A DNA stretch of 9,532 nucleotides from Clostridia bacterium (GCA_017631745.1 JAGBSR010000015.1:1-9532), one strand, 5' to 3'; positions 1 through 6,289 are shown, counted from the first letter of the stretch. The notes: generated by a model from the letters alone, not told the origin. Made by a program: numbers and translations.

Positions 1-5
1 AAAAA

Positions 6-30
6 AAGGAGACTCACACCGAGTCTCCTT
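6..30 (-). terminator. Rho-independent terminator of the aldolase operon
   Basis: A perfect 10-bp stem (AAGGAGACTC at 6-15 and GAGTCTCCTT at 21-30) encloses a 5-nt loop. A run of seven A on the plus strand (1-7) becomes the U-tract of the minus-strand transcript. It lies about 70 nt past the aldolase stop codon and closes the minus-strand operon. Confidence 0.9.
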
Positions 31-40
31 AATCTTTGTC

Positions 41-99
41 TTGTGGCAGGGCTCCGCCCCGCACCCCGCAAGCTTTTGTAAAAGCTTGACCAAAACTTT
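41..99 (-). repeat. GC-rich/HindIII-palindrome intergenic repeat in the 3' UTR
   Basis: Between the aldolase stop and the terminator sit two adjacent secondary structures. One is a GC-rich hairpin at 46-62 (GCAGGGC, 3-nt loop, GCCCCGC; one G-U pair as RNA). The other is an 18-bp near-perfect palindrome at 70-87 (AAGCTTTT, GT, AAAAGCTT). The CCCCGCACCCCGCAAGCTT / GACCAAAAC layout matches, from memory, a family of short palindromic elements scattered between genes in Ruminococcus-like genomes. There is only one copy here, so repetitiveness is prior knowledge and not shown by this window. Confidence 0.55.
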
Positions 100-101
100 C
101 C

Positions 102-1328
102 TTATTTCTGCTTTGAATACTTTAATCTGTAAACAACATTCATAATCACGCTGTCAAGTGCGCCGATATTCTTTGAGCCACCGAATACTTCACCTGCAAG
201 CATTGTCTTGCAGTTCTTTTCCATTACCATCTCAGTTGCCTGAGCCTCCTCTGTGTTAGGACCGCAGCAAACTGCACCGTTATCTCTGAGGAACATAGCA
301 TTTCTGAACTTGCCTGACATTTTCTTTGCAGCTTTCTTTGATGACTTCATTGTGTCGTTAGGATCAAAGTCTGCACACTTAACAGTAATACCAACAATCT
401 GTGCAAAGTCATCAAGGAAGGGCTTAACTGTCTTGCCGATCTTTGATGTAGCCATTATTGCAGGTTCCTGTGAGTGAATGATAGCACCGATATCTTCACG
501 TTTATTATAGATAGCCTTGTGAAGATCAGCCTCTGAGGGATACTTATCACCTGCGATAAGCTCGTCACAGCAGGGGCAAAGACCAACAGTAGCTACACTG
601 TTACCCTCTTTATCTGAAAGAATAATAGCATCGTCGATACGAACGCTGTCATATGCTGTAAGCTTAGCAGCAGGCATCATATCTGCTCTCTTCTTAAGGT
701 CAGCAACATAATTGAAAACATCGCTGAATGACTGAGCAACCTTGCCTGTTGTTTCGTTGTACTTATCGAAAACGTACTTAGCACAAACTGCTTCAACTTC
801 GTTAGCTACTTTGAAAGCATCATCATAGTCAGTACCCATGCAAACTGCACCGTGTGACTTAAGGAAGATAGCCTTTGAGTCTGAACGCTCGAGTGTGTCG
901 ATAACGCCCTGACGAAGCTTACCTGTGCCGGGAAGACCGTATGCACTTACTGCGATGTGGTCGCCGATGATGTCCTTGCTGTAGCCTTCGATACCGTTGA
1001 GGTCACAGCCGAGAGTTGAAACAACACTTGCATTAGCCTGATGTGTGTGGATAACAAAACCGATTTCAGGTCTGTGAAGATAGCACTGTGCATGGATACC
1101 CTTTTCACTTGAGGGCTTGATGTCGCCTTCGTATGAAAGGTCGTCCATATTTACAAGCACGATATCGTCGGGAGTAAGACCTTCATATGCCTTACCGCTG
1201 GGAGTAATAACAAACTGCTTGTCGTCGATACGGCAGCTTACGTTACCCCATGTACGTGCAATAAGACCTGTTGAAACAAGCTGTTTACCTGCTTCTACAA
1301 CTATTTTTTTAGCTTCTAAGATGTCCAT
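102..1328 (-). CDS. Tandem two-domain class II aldolase/adducin-family protein
   Basis: This 408-aa cytoplasmic protein consists of two class II aldolase-like domains (about residues 1-210 and 222-408). Single-domain members are usually around 200-230 aa. Domain 1 carries the full fuculose-phosphate-aldolase-type signature: G28-N29, TPSGK at 42-46, catalytic-type Glu75 in the SSEK motif, and Zn ligands His94-x-His96 and His159 in the SHGAV motif. Domain 2 has HSQ at 285-287 and DNGAV at 349-353 in the equivalent places, so two of its three metal His ligands are gone and it is probably structural or a ligand-binding remnant. Class II aldolases do retro-aldol cleavage of sugar phosphates, epimerisation or decarboxylation; the substrate here is unknown. 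The start has a GAGGTG ribosome site. It is the second gene of the operon after the aminotransferase (79-bp gap). Codon use is strongly restricted, as in highly expressed genes. Confidence 0.85.
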   Translation of the reverse strand: MDILEAKKIVVEAGKQLVSTGLIARTWGNVSCRIDDKQFVITPSGKAYEGLTPDDIVLVNMDDLSYEGDIKPSSEKGIHAQCYLHRPEIGFVIHTHQANASVVSTLGCDLNGIEGYSKDIIGDHIAVSAYGLPGTGKLRQGVIDTLERSDSKAIFLKSHGAVCMGTDYDDAFKVANEVEAVCAKYVFDKYNETTGKVAQSFSDVFNYVADLKKRADMMPAAKLTAYDSVRIDDAIILSDKEGNSVATVGLCPCCDELIAGDKYPSEADLHKAIYNKREDIGAIIHSQEPAIMATSKIGKTVKPFLDDFAQIVGITVKCADFDPNDTMKSSKKAAKKMSGKFRNAMFLRDNGAVCCGPNTEEAQATEMVMEKNCKTMLAGEVFGGSKNIGALDSVIMNVVYRLKYSKQK

Positions 1329-1363
1329 TTATTACACCTCTTTTGATTATAGTATAAGGTAGG

Positions 1364-1391
1364 ACAAGGCAGACAAACGAGTCTGCCTTGT
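1364..1391 (-). other. Intercistronic 11-bp hairpin
   Basis: A perfect 11-bp stem (ACAAGGCAGAC at 1364-1374, GTCTGCCTTGT at 1381-1391) with a 6-nt loop fills the gap between the aminotransferase stop and the aldolase start. No T-run follows on either strand, so it is not a standard intrinsic terminator. A processing or stabilising element, an attenuating structure or a protein-binding site are all possible. A TATAAT-like hexamer (minus strand, about 1345-1350) lies between it and the aldolase start, but has no well-spaced -35. Confidence 0.6.
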
Positions 1392-1407
1392 AAATATGTA
1401 TCAGTGA

Positions 1408-2886
1408 TTATTCTACAACTGAGATGTTTGAGAATACCTTGTCGAAACGAGCAAGAGCGTCGTCGATCATAGCTTCATCATATGCTGCTGATGTGTAGAG
1501 ACGTGAACCTGCAAGAGTTACAAGACCTTCAGCCATGTAAGCTGCACCCATATGAGTCATTTCAGCCTTACGCTTGCTTGTTTCCTTGATTACGCCGGGA
1601 ATTGTCCAGGGTTTAGTCCAGTCAATTGAGAATGCAAGTGTAGCAACAGTTTCCATATGGCAAACTGAGCCCTGGTTGAATGCTACGAAGGGAAGGTTGT
1701 ACTTATCGATGATCTTGTTGAGACCTGCTGTAAGTCTGTCACCCATAAGACCTGCCTTCTGGCAAGCGTTCTGCTTGTCGATTTCTTCAAGAGTATAGTA
1801 ACCTGCTACGCATGAAAGAGGAGTAGCAGCCATTGTACCGCCGCAGAATGCCTTCTTGATCTTCATGCCGCTTGCATCAAGACCTGCACCCATATACTGC
1901 ATATACTGCTTCTTACCGCCGATACCGCCTGCACCGGGATAACCGCCTGCGATAACCTTACCGAAGATTGTAAGGTCGGGCTCAACACCGAAGTAACCCT
2001 GAGCACCTGCCATACCCATACGGAAGCCTGTAACAACTTCGTCGAAGATGAAGAGTGCGCCATACTTACGGCAAAGTCTTTCAACGCCCTTGTTGAATTC
2101 GAAATCAAGAGGACGTGTACCGCTTTCGGGACCGATGGGCTCGATAAATACAGCAGCTGTACCGCCGTTGAGCTGATTTCTTCTGAGCTTTCTCTCAAGA
2201 TCATCAAGATCGTTGGGATAGAATTCCTGTGTATCTCTCATAAGACGCATGGGAACACCGCTTGCCTGTGTGAACTTTGAGCCGGGAACACGGATACCGT
2301 AACCGAGCTGATCTGACCAACCGTGGTAAGCGCCGCCCATCTTGATGATGTGCTTTTTCTTTGTAGCAAGTCTTGCAACACGGCAAGCTACCATACAAGC
2401 CTCAGTACCTGAACCGAGCATACGGAACATATCTACTGTGGGAACTGAGTCTGCAATCTTCTTAGCGAGTTTATATTCAAACTCGTGGAAAAGACCTGTT
2501 GAAGGACCGCAGGTGTTAAGAAGATCGATAACCTGATCACGAACGATCTGGGGGTTTGAACCGAGAACTGTGGGACCGCCTGCCTGAAGGAAGTCATAGT
2601 ATTCGTTACCGTCGATATCGTAGAGCTTTGCGCCCTCAGCCTTTGTGAAAACAAGGGGGAACGGATAGTTGAATGCAAGGTTGTGCTGTACACCGCCGGG
2701 GATGATCTGCTTAGCTTCAGCGATCATAGCCTTTGACTTCTGGCACTTTGCTTCAAAATATTCCTCTTCATACTTCTTGAGTACATCGGGATTAATTGAA
2801 TGCATGGGAAGGGTAATCAGATGGTCAAGCTTTTCGTTAATAGCTTTGGCATCGGGGTAATTGGAAATAGCGAATCTTGTGTCCAT
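1408..2886 (-). CDS. Class III PLP-dependent aminotransferase (glutamate-1-semialdehyde aminomutase-like)
   Basis: This is a 492-aa fold-type I, class III aminotransferase. Visible features are the SGTEA phosphate-binding loop (159-163), YHGW at 187-190, EPIGPE at 249-254, the PLP-pyridine Asp282 in FDEVVTGFR (281-289), and the Schiff-base Lys310 in FGKVIAGGYP. The middle resembles glutamate-1-semialdehyde 2,1-aminomutase. The protein is longer than HemL (about 430 aa), with an extra N-terminal 50 residues, and there are no tetrapyrrole genes nearby, so I do not call it hemL. It more likely transfers amino groups to or from an aldehyde or keto compound that the downstream aldolase makes or uses; the substrate is unknown. 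The ATG at 2886 is chosen because AGGAGA lies 7 nt upstream. An in-frame GTG at 2934 lies within a few bases of the predicted transcript start. Codon bias is strong. Confidence 0.88.
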   Translation of the reverse strand: MDTRFAISNYPDAKAINEKLDHLITLPMHSINPDVLKKYEEEYFEAKCQKSKAMIAEAKQIIPGGVQHNLAFNYPFPLVFTKAEGAKLYDIDGNEYYDFLQAGGPTVLGSNPQIVRDQVIDLLNTCGPSTGLFHEFEYKLAKKIADSVPTVDMFRMLGSGTEACMVACRVARLATKKKHIIKMGGAYHGWSDQLGYGIRVPGSKFTQASGVPMRLMRDTQEFYPNDLDDLERKLRRNQLNGGTAAVFIEPIGPESGTRPLDFEFNKGVERLCRKYGALFIFDEVVTGFRMGMAGAQGYFGVEPDLTIFGKVIAGGYPGAGGIGGKKQYMQYMGAGLDASGMKIKKAFCGGTMAATPLSCVAGYYTLEEIDKQNACQKAGLMGDRLTAGLNKIIDKYNLPFVAFNQGSVCHMETVATLAFSIDWTKPWTIPGVIKETSKRKAEMTHMGAAYMAEGLVTLAGSRLYTSAAYDEAMIDDALARFDKVFSNISVVE

Positions 2887-2893
2887 GTTAACA

Positions 2894-2899
2894 TCTCCT
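2894..2899 (-). promoter_or_regulatory. RBS fixing the aminotransferase start
   Basis: AGGAGA on the minus strand lies 7 nt before the ATG at 2886. It supports this start over the in-frame upstream GTG at 2934. Confidence 0.85.
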
Positions 2900-2917
2900 A
2901 TTATGATTTTTAAGGTT

Positions 2918-2935
2918 GGTGAGTCACTACTCACC
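2918..2935 (-). promoter_or_regulatory. 5'-UTR inverted repeat (hairpin or operator) of the aminotransferase operon
   Basis: A perfect 7-bp inverted repeat (GGTGAGT, 4-nt centre, ACTCACC) begins about 5 nt downstream of the predicted transcription start at about 2940. It could be a 5'-end stem-loop that protects the mRNA or an operator overlapping the initially transcribed region. No ligand or regulator can be named. Confidence 0.5.
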
Positions 2936-2946
2936 TATTCTCCCTA

Positions 2947-2975
2947 ATTATACAATATTTATACTGCGCTGTCAA
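2947..2975 (-). promoter_or_regulatory. Perfect consensus sigma-A promoter for the aminotransferase-aldolase operon
   Basis: On the minus strand there is TTGACA (2970-2975), exactly 17 nt of spacer, then TATAAT (2947-2952). The expected start is near 2940, giving a leader of about 54 nt to the ATG at 2886. Consensus hexamers with optimal spacing predict very strong constitutive or repressor-limited transcription, which agrees with the codon bias of both genes. Confidence 0.88.
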
Positions 2976-3055
2976 TTGTAATATATATAGAAAAATGTAA
3001 AGAATTTTTGTGTAAATAAGCCTATGAAGTATAAAATGTCGTTTTAGACAAAAAG

Positions 3056-3073
3056 TATTACAAAATTGTAATA
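3056..3073. promoter_or_regulatory. Perfect 18-bp inverted repeat, candidate operator 1
   Basis: TATTACAA (3056-3063), two A, TTGTAATA (3066-3073) form a perfect 8+2+8 palindrome about 40 bp upstream of the -35 of the lipoprotein promoter. The half-site, extended to the 10-mer AATTGTAATA, recurs at 2974-2983 against the -35 of the divergent aminotransferase promoter. A shared dimeric regulator is therefore possible, though the DNA is AT-rich. Confidence 0.5.
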
Positions 3074-3078
3074 ACTCG

Positions 3079-3099
3079 ATTGATGTAATTAACATCAAT
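3079..3099. promoter_or_regulatory. Perfect 21-bp inverted repeat, candidate operator 2
   Basis: ATTGATGT (3079-3086), five nt, ACATCAAT (3092-3099) form a perfect 8+5+8 palindrome. It is immediately upstream of the predicted -35 at 3113 and differs in sequence from the neighbouring palindrome at 3056-3073. The size and symmetry suit a TetR-, MarR- or LacI-type dimer, but no family can be assigned. Confidence 0.5.
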
Positions 3100-3112
3100 T
3101 TAATAATTTGTC

Positions 3113-3142
3113 TTTACTTCGGTATTAAAGTAATGCTATAAA
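3113..3142 (+). promoter_or_regulatory. Probable sigma-A promoter of the lipoprotein-MBOAT-DHHW operon
   Basis: TTTACT (3113-3118), 18 nt, TATAAA (3137-3142) is a near-consensus -35/-10 pair, with a start expected near 3149. This leaves a 45-nt leader ending in AGGAGG (3180-3185), 9 nt before the ATG at 3195. Confidence 0.55.
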
Positions 3143-3194
3143 TGTCTGGTATGCCCCACTAAAGGGTAAAATTATTATCAGGAGGATCATTCCA

Positions 3195-3764
3195 ATGAAA
3201 AAAATTCTTGCAATCGTACTCGCACTCGTAGTAGTTGTTGCTGCTTTCGCAGCTTGCGGCGGTGAAAAAGCTCCCGAAGCAAACGAAGGCCCCGCATACG
3301 CAGATGCAGTAGAAGTACTCACAACAATCTTTGGCGCTTATGCTGAAGAAAACAAGTTCGCTATCGCAGGCGGCGACGAAGCTAACATGTCATTCGAAGG
3401 CCCCGCTAAGTATGACTACACTCTTGCAGAAGAGCTCAACGCTGTTGCTAAGCTCCCCGCTACTCAGGCTGCTAACATCGAAGATGCTGCTACAGCTATA
3501 CACGCTATGAACGCTAACAGCTTCACAAGTGCTGCTTACAAGCTTGTTGACGGTGCAGACGCTGCTGCTTTCGCTGCTGAATTCAAGACAGAGCTTGACA
3601 ATTCACGTTGGATGTGCGGCTTCCCCGAGAAGTTCGTAGTTATCAAGACAGGCAGCTACCTCGTAACAGCTTACGGCGTTGCTGACATTATGGACTACTA
3701 CAAGACAACAGTTTCAGCTCTCGAAGGCGTTGAAGTTGTTCTTGAAGGTGACATCGTAGCATAA
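3195..3764 (+). CDS. Small Ala-rich secreted lipoprotein, family not certain
   Basis: This 189-aa protein has a type II signal peptide: MKK at the start, a hydrophobic stretch at 4-19, and lipobox FAAC with Cys21 as the lipidation site, followed by GGE. It should be anchored on the outer face of the membrane. The mature part is acidic and very Ala-rich. Its C-terminal part (about 137-170; W139, C141, PEKF at 144-147, KTGSYLV at 151-157) resembles the end of small clostridial lipoproteins of the DUF4358 kind, a weak by-eye likeness only. Codon choice is the most biased in the window (CTC/CTT, AAC, AAG, GCT/GCA) and the ribosome site is AGGAGG, so it is probably abundant. It is four bases upstream of the MBOAT gene and so probably works with the O-acylation pair. 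Function is unknown. Confidence 0.85.
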   Translation: MKKILAIVLALVVVVAAFAACGGEKAPEANEGPAYADAVEVLTTIFGAYAEENKFAIAGGDEANMSFEGPAKYDYTLAEELNAVAKLPATQAANIEDAATAIHAMNANSFTSAAYKLVDGADAAAFAAEFKTELDNSRWMCGFPEKFVVIKTGSYLVTAYGVADIMDYYKTTVSALEGVEVVLEGDIVA

Positions 3765-3768
3765 GATT

Positions 3769-5160
3769 ATGGTTTTTTCATCAATTCCGTTTTTATATGT
3801 ATTTTTGCCGTTGGTGTTGGCGCTGTACCTTGTTACACCGAGGAAGTTTAAAAATACAGTTTTATTGATTTTCTCTCTTGCCTTTTATTGGTGGGGCGAA
3901 CCTAAATATACTGTATTGATGCTTGTTACCATCACCTTCTGTTACATTGCGGGATTGCTGACCGAAAAACTACGGGATACCCGATATGCAAAACCGCTGC
4001 TGTTTATTTCAGTAGCGGTTCCGCTTTTATTCCTGGGAATTTTCAAGTATGCAGATTTTCTTCTGGGTACTGTCGGCAGTCTTACAGGTGCAGAGATTCC
4101 TCTTCTCAAGCTCGCACTTCCCATCGGCATCAGCTTTTACACCTTCCAGGCACTGAGCTATGTTGTTGATGTTTACAGAGGTGATGCAAAAGCTCAGAAA
4201 AGTTGGATAAACCTTGCCACATATGTTGTGCTTTTCCCTCAGCTTATTGCAGGTCCTATCGTCAGATACACCACTGTAGAAGAAGACCTGAGTACCCGTA
4301 AGCACAGTATGGAAAACGTTGCCCTGGGCATAAGACGCTTTGTTATGGGTCTCGGCAAAAAGGTACTCATCGCAAACCTTTTGGGCTCACTCTGCACAGC
4401 TTACCGTGAAAGTGCAGACCCCTCGGTGCTTTTCAGCTGGATGTACGCTATATCATTCTCACTGCAGATTTATTTCGATTTCTCAGCTTACAGTGATATG
4501 GCTATCGGTATCGGTAAAATTTTAGGCTTCCGTTTCCTGGAAAACTTCAATTACCCCTATATTTCAAAGAGCATAACTGAATTCTGGAGAAGATGGCATA
4601 TTTCTCTGGGCTCCTGGTTCAGAGACTATGTTTACATTCCTCTCGGCGGCAACAGAGTAAAGCCTCTTCGTCAGATTTTCAATATTATGGTTGTCTGGTG
4701 TCTCACAGGCTTCTGGCACGGTGCTGGCTGGACATTTATGAGTTGGGGTCTTTATTTCGGTATTCTTCTTATAATCGAAAAGCTCTTCCTGAAGAAATAT
4801 CTTGAAAAGGCACCCTCATTCATTCAGCATTTCTATGTTGTGTTCCTTGTTATTATATCCTTTGTGCTCTTCAATGCAGACACCTTCACAATGGCATTCT
4901 CGGATCTGAAGATAATGTTCGGCGCAACAGAGCTCCCCTTGTACACTGCCGAAACCCTTTACCAGCTTCGTTCCTATGCCGTGCTTCTTGTCGTTGCCCT
5001 CATCGGTGCTACTCCCATAACAAGAAATCTCTGCAGAAAGCTTGAAAACACAAAGATTAGCACAATTATTGAGCCCGTTGTTATTGCCGTTATAATCATT
5101 GTTTCAACTGCATATCTCGTTGACGGCTCATTCAATCCGTTCCTTTACTTCAGATTCTAA
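3769..5160 (+). CDS. MBOAT-family O-acyltransferase (DltB/AlgI/PatA-like)
   Basis: This 463-aa polytopic membrane protein moves acyl groups across or at the membrane onto a surface polymer. The MBOAT signature is complete: LPIGISFYTFQ (117-127), FPQLIAGPI (156-164), QIYFDFSAYSDMAIG (233-247), EFWRRWHISL with His277 (271-280), and the invariant His317 in TGFWHGAG (313-320). Length matches DltB/AlgI relatives (about 400-500 aa). The N-terminal Met follows the lipoprotein stop by 4 nt and has no clear Shine-Dalgarno, so translation is probably coupled. A DHHW-type partner follows, as AlgJ/AlgX follows AlgI. There are no dltA/dltC genes, so D-alanylation is not supported; acetylation or another acyl transfer is more likely. 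Leucine and proline codon use in the first 91 codons differs from the rest. Confidence 0.93.
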   Translation: MVFSSIPFLYVFLPLVLALYLVTPRKFKNTVLLIFSLAFYWWGEPKYTVLMLVTITFCYIAGLLTEKLRDTRYAKPLLFISVAVPLLFLGIFKYADFLLGTVGSLTGAEIPLLKLALPIGISFYTFQALSYVVDVYRGDAKAQKSWINLATYVVLFPQLIAGPIVRYTTVEEDLSTRKHSMENVALGIRRFVMGLGKKVLIANLLGSLCTAYRESADPSVLFSWMYAISFSLQIYFDFSAYSDMAIGIGKILGFRFLENFNYPYISKSITEFWRRWHISLGSWFRDYVYIPLGGNRVKPLRQIFNIMVVWCLTGFWHGAGWTFMSWGLYFGILLIIEKLFLKKYLEKAPSFIQHFYVVFLVIISFVLFNADTFTMAFSDLKIMFGATELPLYTAETLYQLRSYAVLLVVALIGATPITRNLCRKLENTKISTIIEPVVIAVIIIVSTAYLVDGSFNPFLYFRF

Positions 5161-5167
5161 GGAGGTG
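5159..5167 (+). promoter_or_regulatory. Full-consensus RBS overlapping the MBOAT stop
   Basis: AAGGAGGTG begins inside the MBOAT stop codon and ends 6 nt before the ATG at 5174. It fixes the start of the DHHW gene over an in-frame upstream codon near 5099 and implies translational coupling to MBOAT. Confidence 0.88.
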
Positions 5168-5173
5168 TCGTCA

Positions 5174-6271
5174 ATGAAAAAAGCAAAATTTATATCAATT
5201 ATTCTTGTGTTTTGTATTCTCATCGGCGGTGCTTCTCTGTGGCTTTTTGCAAAGCCTGACGGTGAAATCTCCGAATGGGAAAGAAGAAAGCTTCAGCAGT
5301 TTCCCGAGCTTTCATATCAGACTCTTATGGACGGCAAGTTTATGAAGGAGTTTGAAAGCTATGTAAACGATCAGTTCCCATTAAGAGATACCTTCAGAAG
5401 ATTAAAGGCACGAGTGCTTTTTGATGTCTTCAACCAGAAAGACAACAACGGAATTTATGTTACCGAAGGCCACGCAAGTGAATACGACGGCAATGTAACC
5501 GATGAAAAGATTGCAGTGTTCAACGATAAGGTGAACTCACTTTATGAAACCTACATCAAGAATGCAAACTGCAATGTCTTTTATTCAATAGTACCCGATA
5601 AAAACTATTTCCTTGCAGAAAAGAACGGCTATCCTGCCTACGATTACGACTATATGTATTCACAGATCAGAGAGGGTCTTAACGACAGCATTAAAGAAAT
5701 AGTAATAAGGGATAAGCTCACTGTTGATAAATACTACACCACAGATACTCACTGGAAACAGGAAAGCATTGTGGATATAGCAAACTACATCCGTCAGCAG
5801 ATGGGTATGGAAGCAGTCAACGATTACACAGAAAAATCAGCAGGCGATTTTTACGGTGTTTATTACGGACAGTCAGCTCTCGACCTTGAGCCCGATGAAA
5901 TCATTTATCTGGAAAACGAAGAGATTGTTTCATCAGAGGCTTACCTTTACGAAAACGACAAAACCGTACCCGTATATAATCTTGAAAAGCTCGAAGCAAT
6001 AGACCACTATGATATTTTTCTTTCAGGTGCAGTTTCACTTATAAAGATTACTAACCCGATGGGTGACGAAAATAAAAAGCTTGTTGTTTTCCGCGACTCT
6101 TTCGGCAGCAGCCTTACTCCGCTTCTTATGAGCGGTTACGGCGAAATCACAGTTATTGATACAAGATATATCAACCCCGTGATGATGTCAAAATATATCG
6201 AGTTTACAAATCAGGATGTACTGTTTTTATACAGTGCGATTATGGTTAATTCAAGCCATCTGTTTAAATAA
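5174..6271 (+). CDS. DHHW/AlgJ-AlgX-like membrane-anchored SGNH-type O-acyltransferase partner
   Basis: This 365-aa protein has an N-terminal signal anchor (about 7-25) and an extracytoplasmic domain. After the anchor come E-x-R-x-L-type residues (34-44, ending in FPEL), then DGKF and NDQFPLRD, typical of the DHHW family (PF14286-like). The catalytic-type Asp191/His193 lie in the DTHW tetrad (191-194) and the nucleophile-type Ser309 in FRDSFG (306-311), the arrangement seen in AlgJ/AlgX SGNH-like acetyltransferases. It probably takes the acyl group exported by the MBOAT neighbour and passes it to a glycan or other surface polymer. It is the last gene of the operon, 13 nt after MBOAT with its own strong ribosome site. 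It is not DltD by motif. The acceptor polymer is unknown. Confidence 0.88.
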   Translation: MKKAKFISIILVFCILIGGASLWLFAKPDGEISEWERRKLQQFPELSYQTLMDGKFMKEFESYVNDQFPLRDTFRRLKARVLFDVFNQKDNNGIYVTEGHASEYDGNVTDEKIAVFNDKVNSLYETYIKNANCNVFYSIVPDKNYFLAEKNGYPAYDYDYMYSQIREGLNDSIKEIVIRDKLTVDKYYTTDTHWKQESIVDIANYIRQQMGMEAVNDYTEKSAGDFYGVYYGQSALDLEPDEIIYLENEEIVSSEAYLYENDKTVPVYNLEKLEAIDHYDIFLSGAVSLIKITNPMGDENKKLVVFRDSFGSSLTPLLMSGYGEITVIDTRYINPVMMSKYIEFTNQDVLFLYSAIMVNSSHLFK

Positions 6272-6289
6272 TCATACAGCAAAAAAATT

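Noticed and set aside
1364..1391. Intrinsic terminator between aminotransferase and aldolase
   Set aside because: No U-tract follows the stem on either strand.
1408..2886. Calling the aminotransferase hemL (glutamate-1-semialdehyde aminomutase)
   Set aside because: It is about 60 residues longer than HemL, sits with an aldolase and not tetrapyrrole genes, and the motif match is at the class III level only.
2884..2934. Longer aminotransferase ORF starting at an in-frame GTG at 2934
   Set aside because: It would start within a few bases of the predicted transcription start and inside the 5' inverted repeat. The ATG at 2886 has a well-placed AGGAGA.
4027..4305. Minus-strand 92-codon frame inside MBOAT (and other antisense frames within the aldolase, aminotransferase and BSH-like genes)
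   Set aside because: They lie wholly inside well-supported genes, lack ribosome sites and family motifs, and reflect the codon bias of the sense genes.
5099..5173. Upstream extension of the DHHW gene into the end of MBOAT
   Set aside because: The ATG at 5174 has a full-consensus RBS and begins a normal signal anchor. The extension overlaps MBOAT coding sequence and adds no recognisable sequence.
3769..6271. Calling MBOAT and the next gene dltB and dltD
   Set aside because: dltA and dltC are absent, and the partner carries DTHW and RDSFG motifs of the DHHW/AlgJ-AlgX group rather than DltD features.
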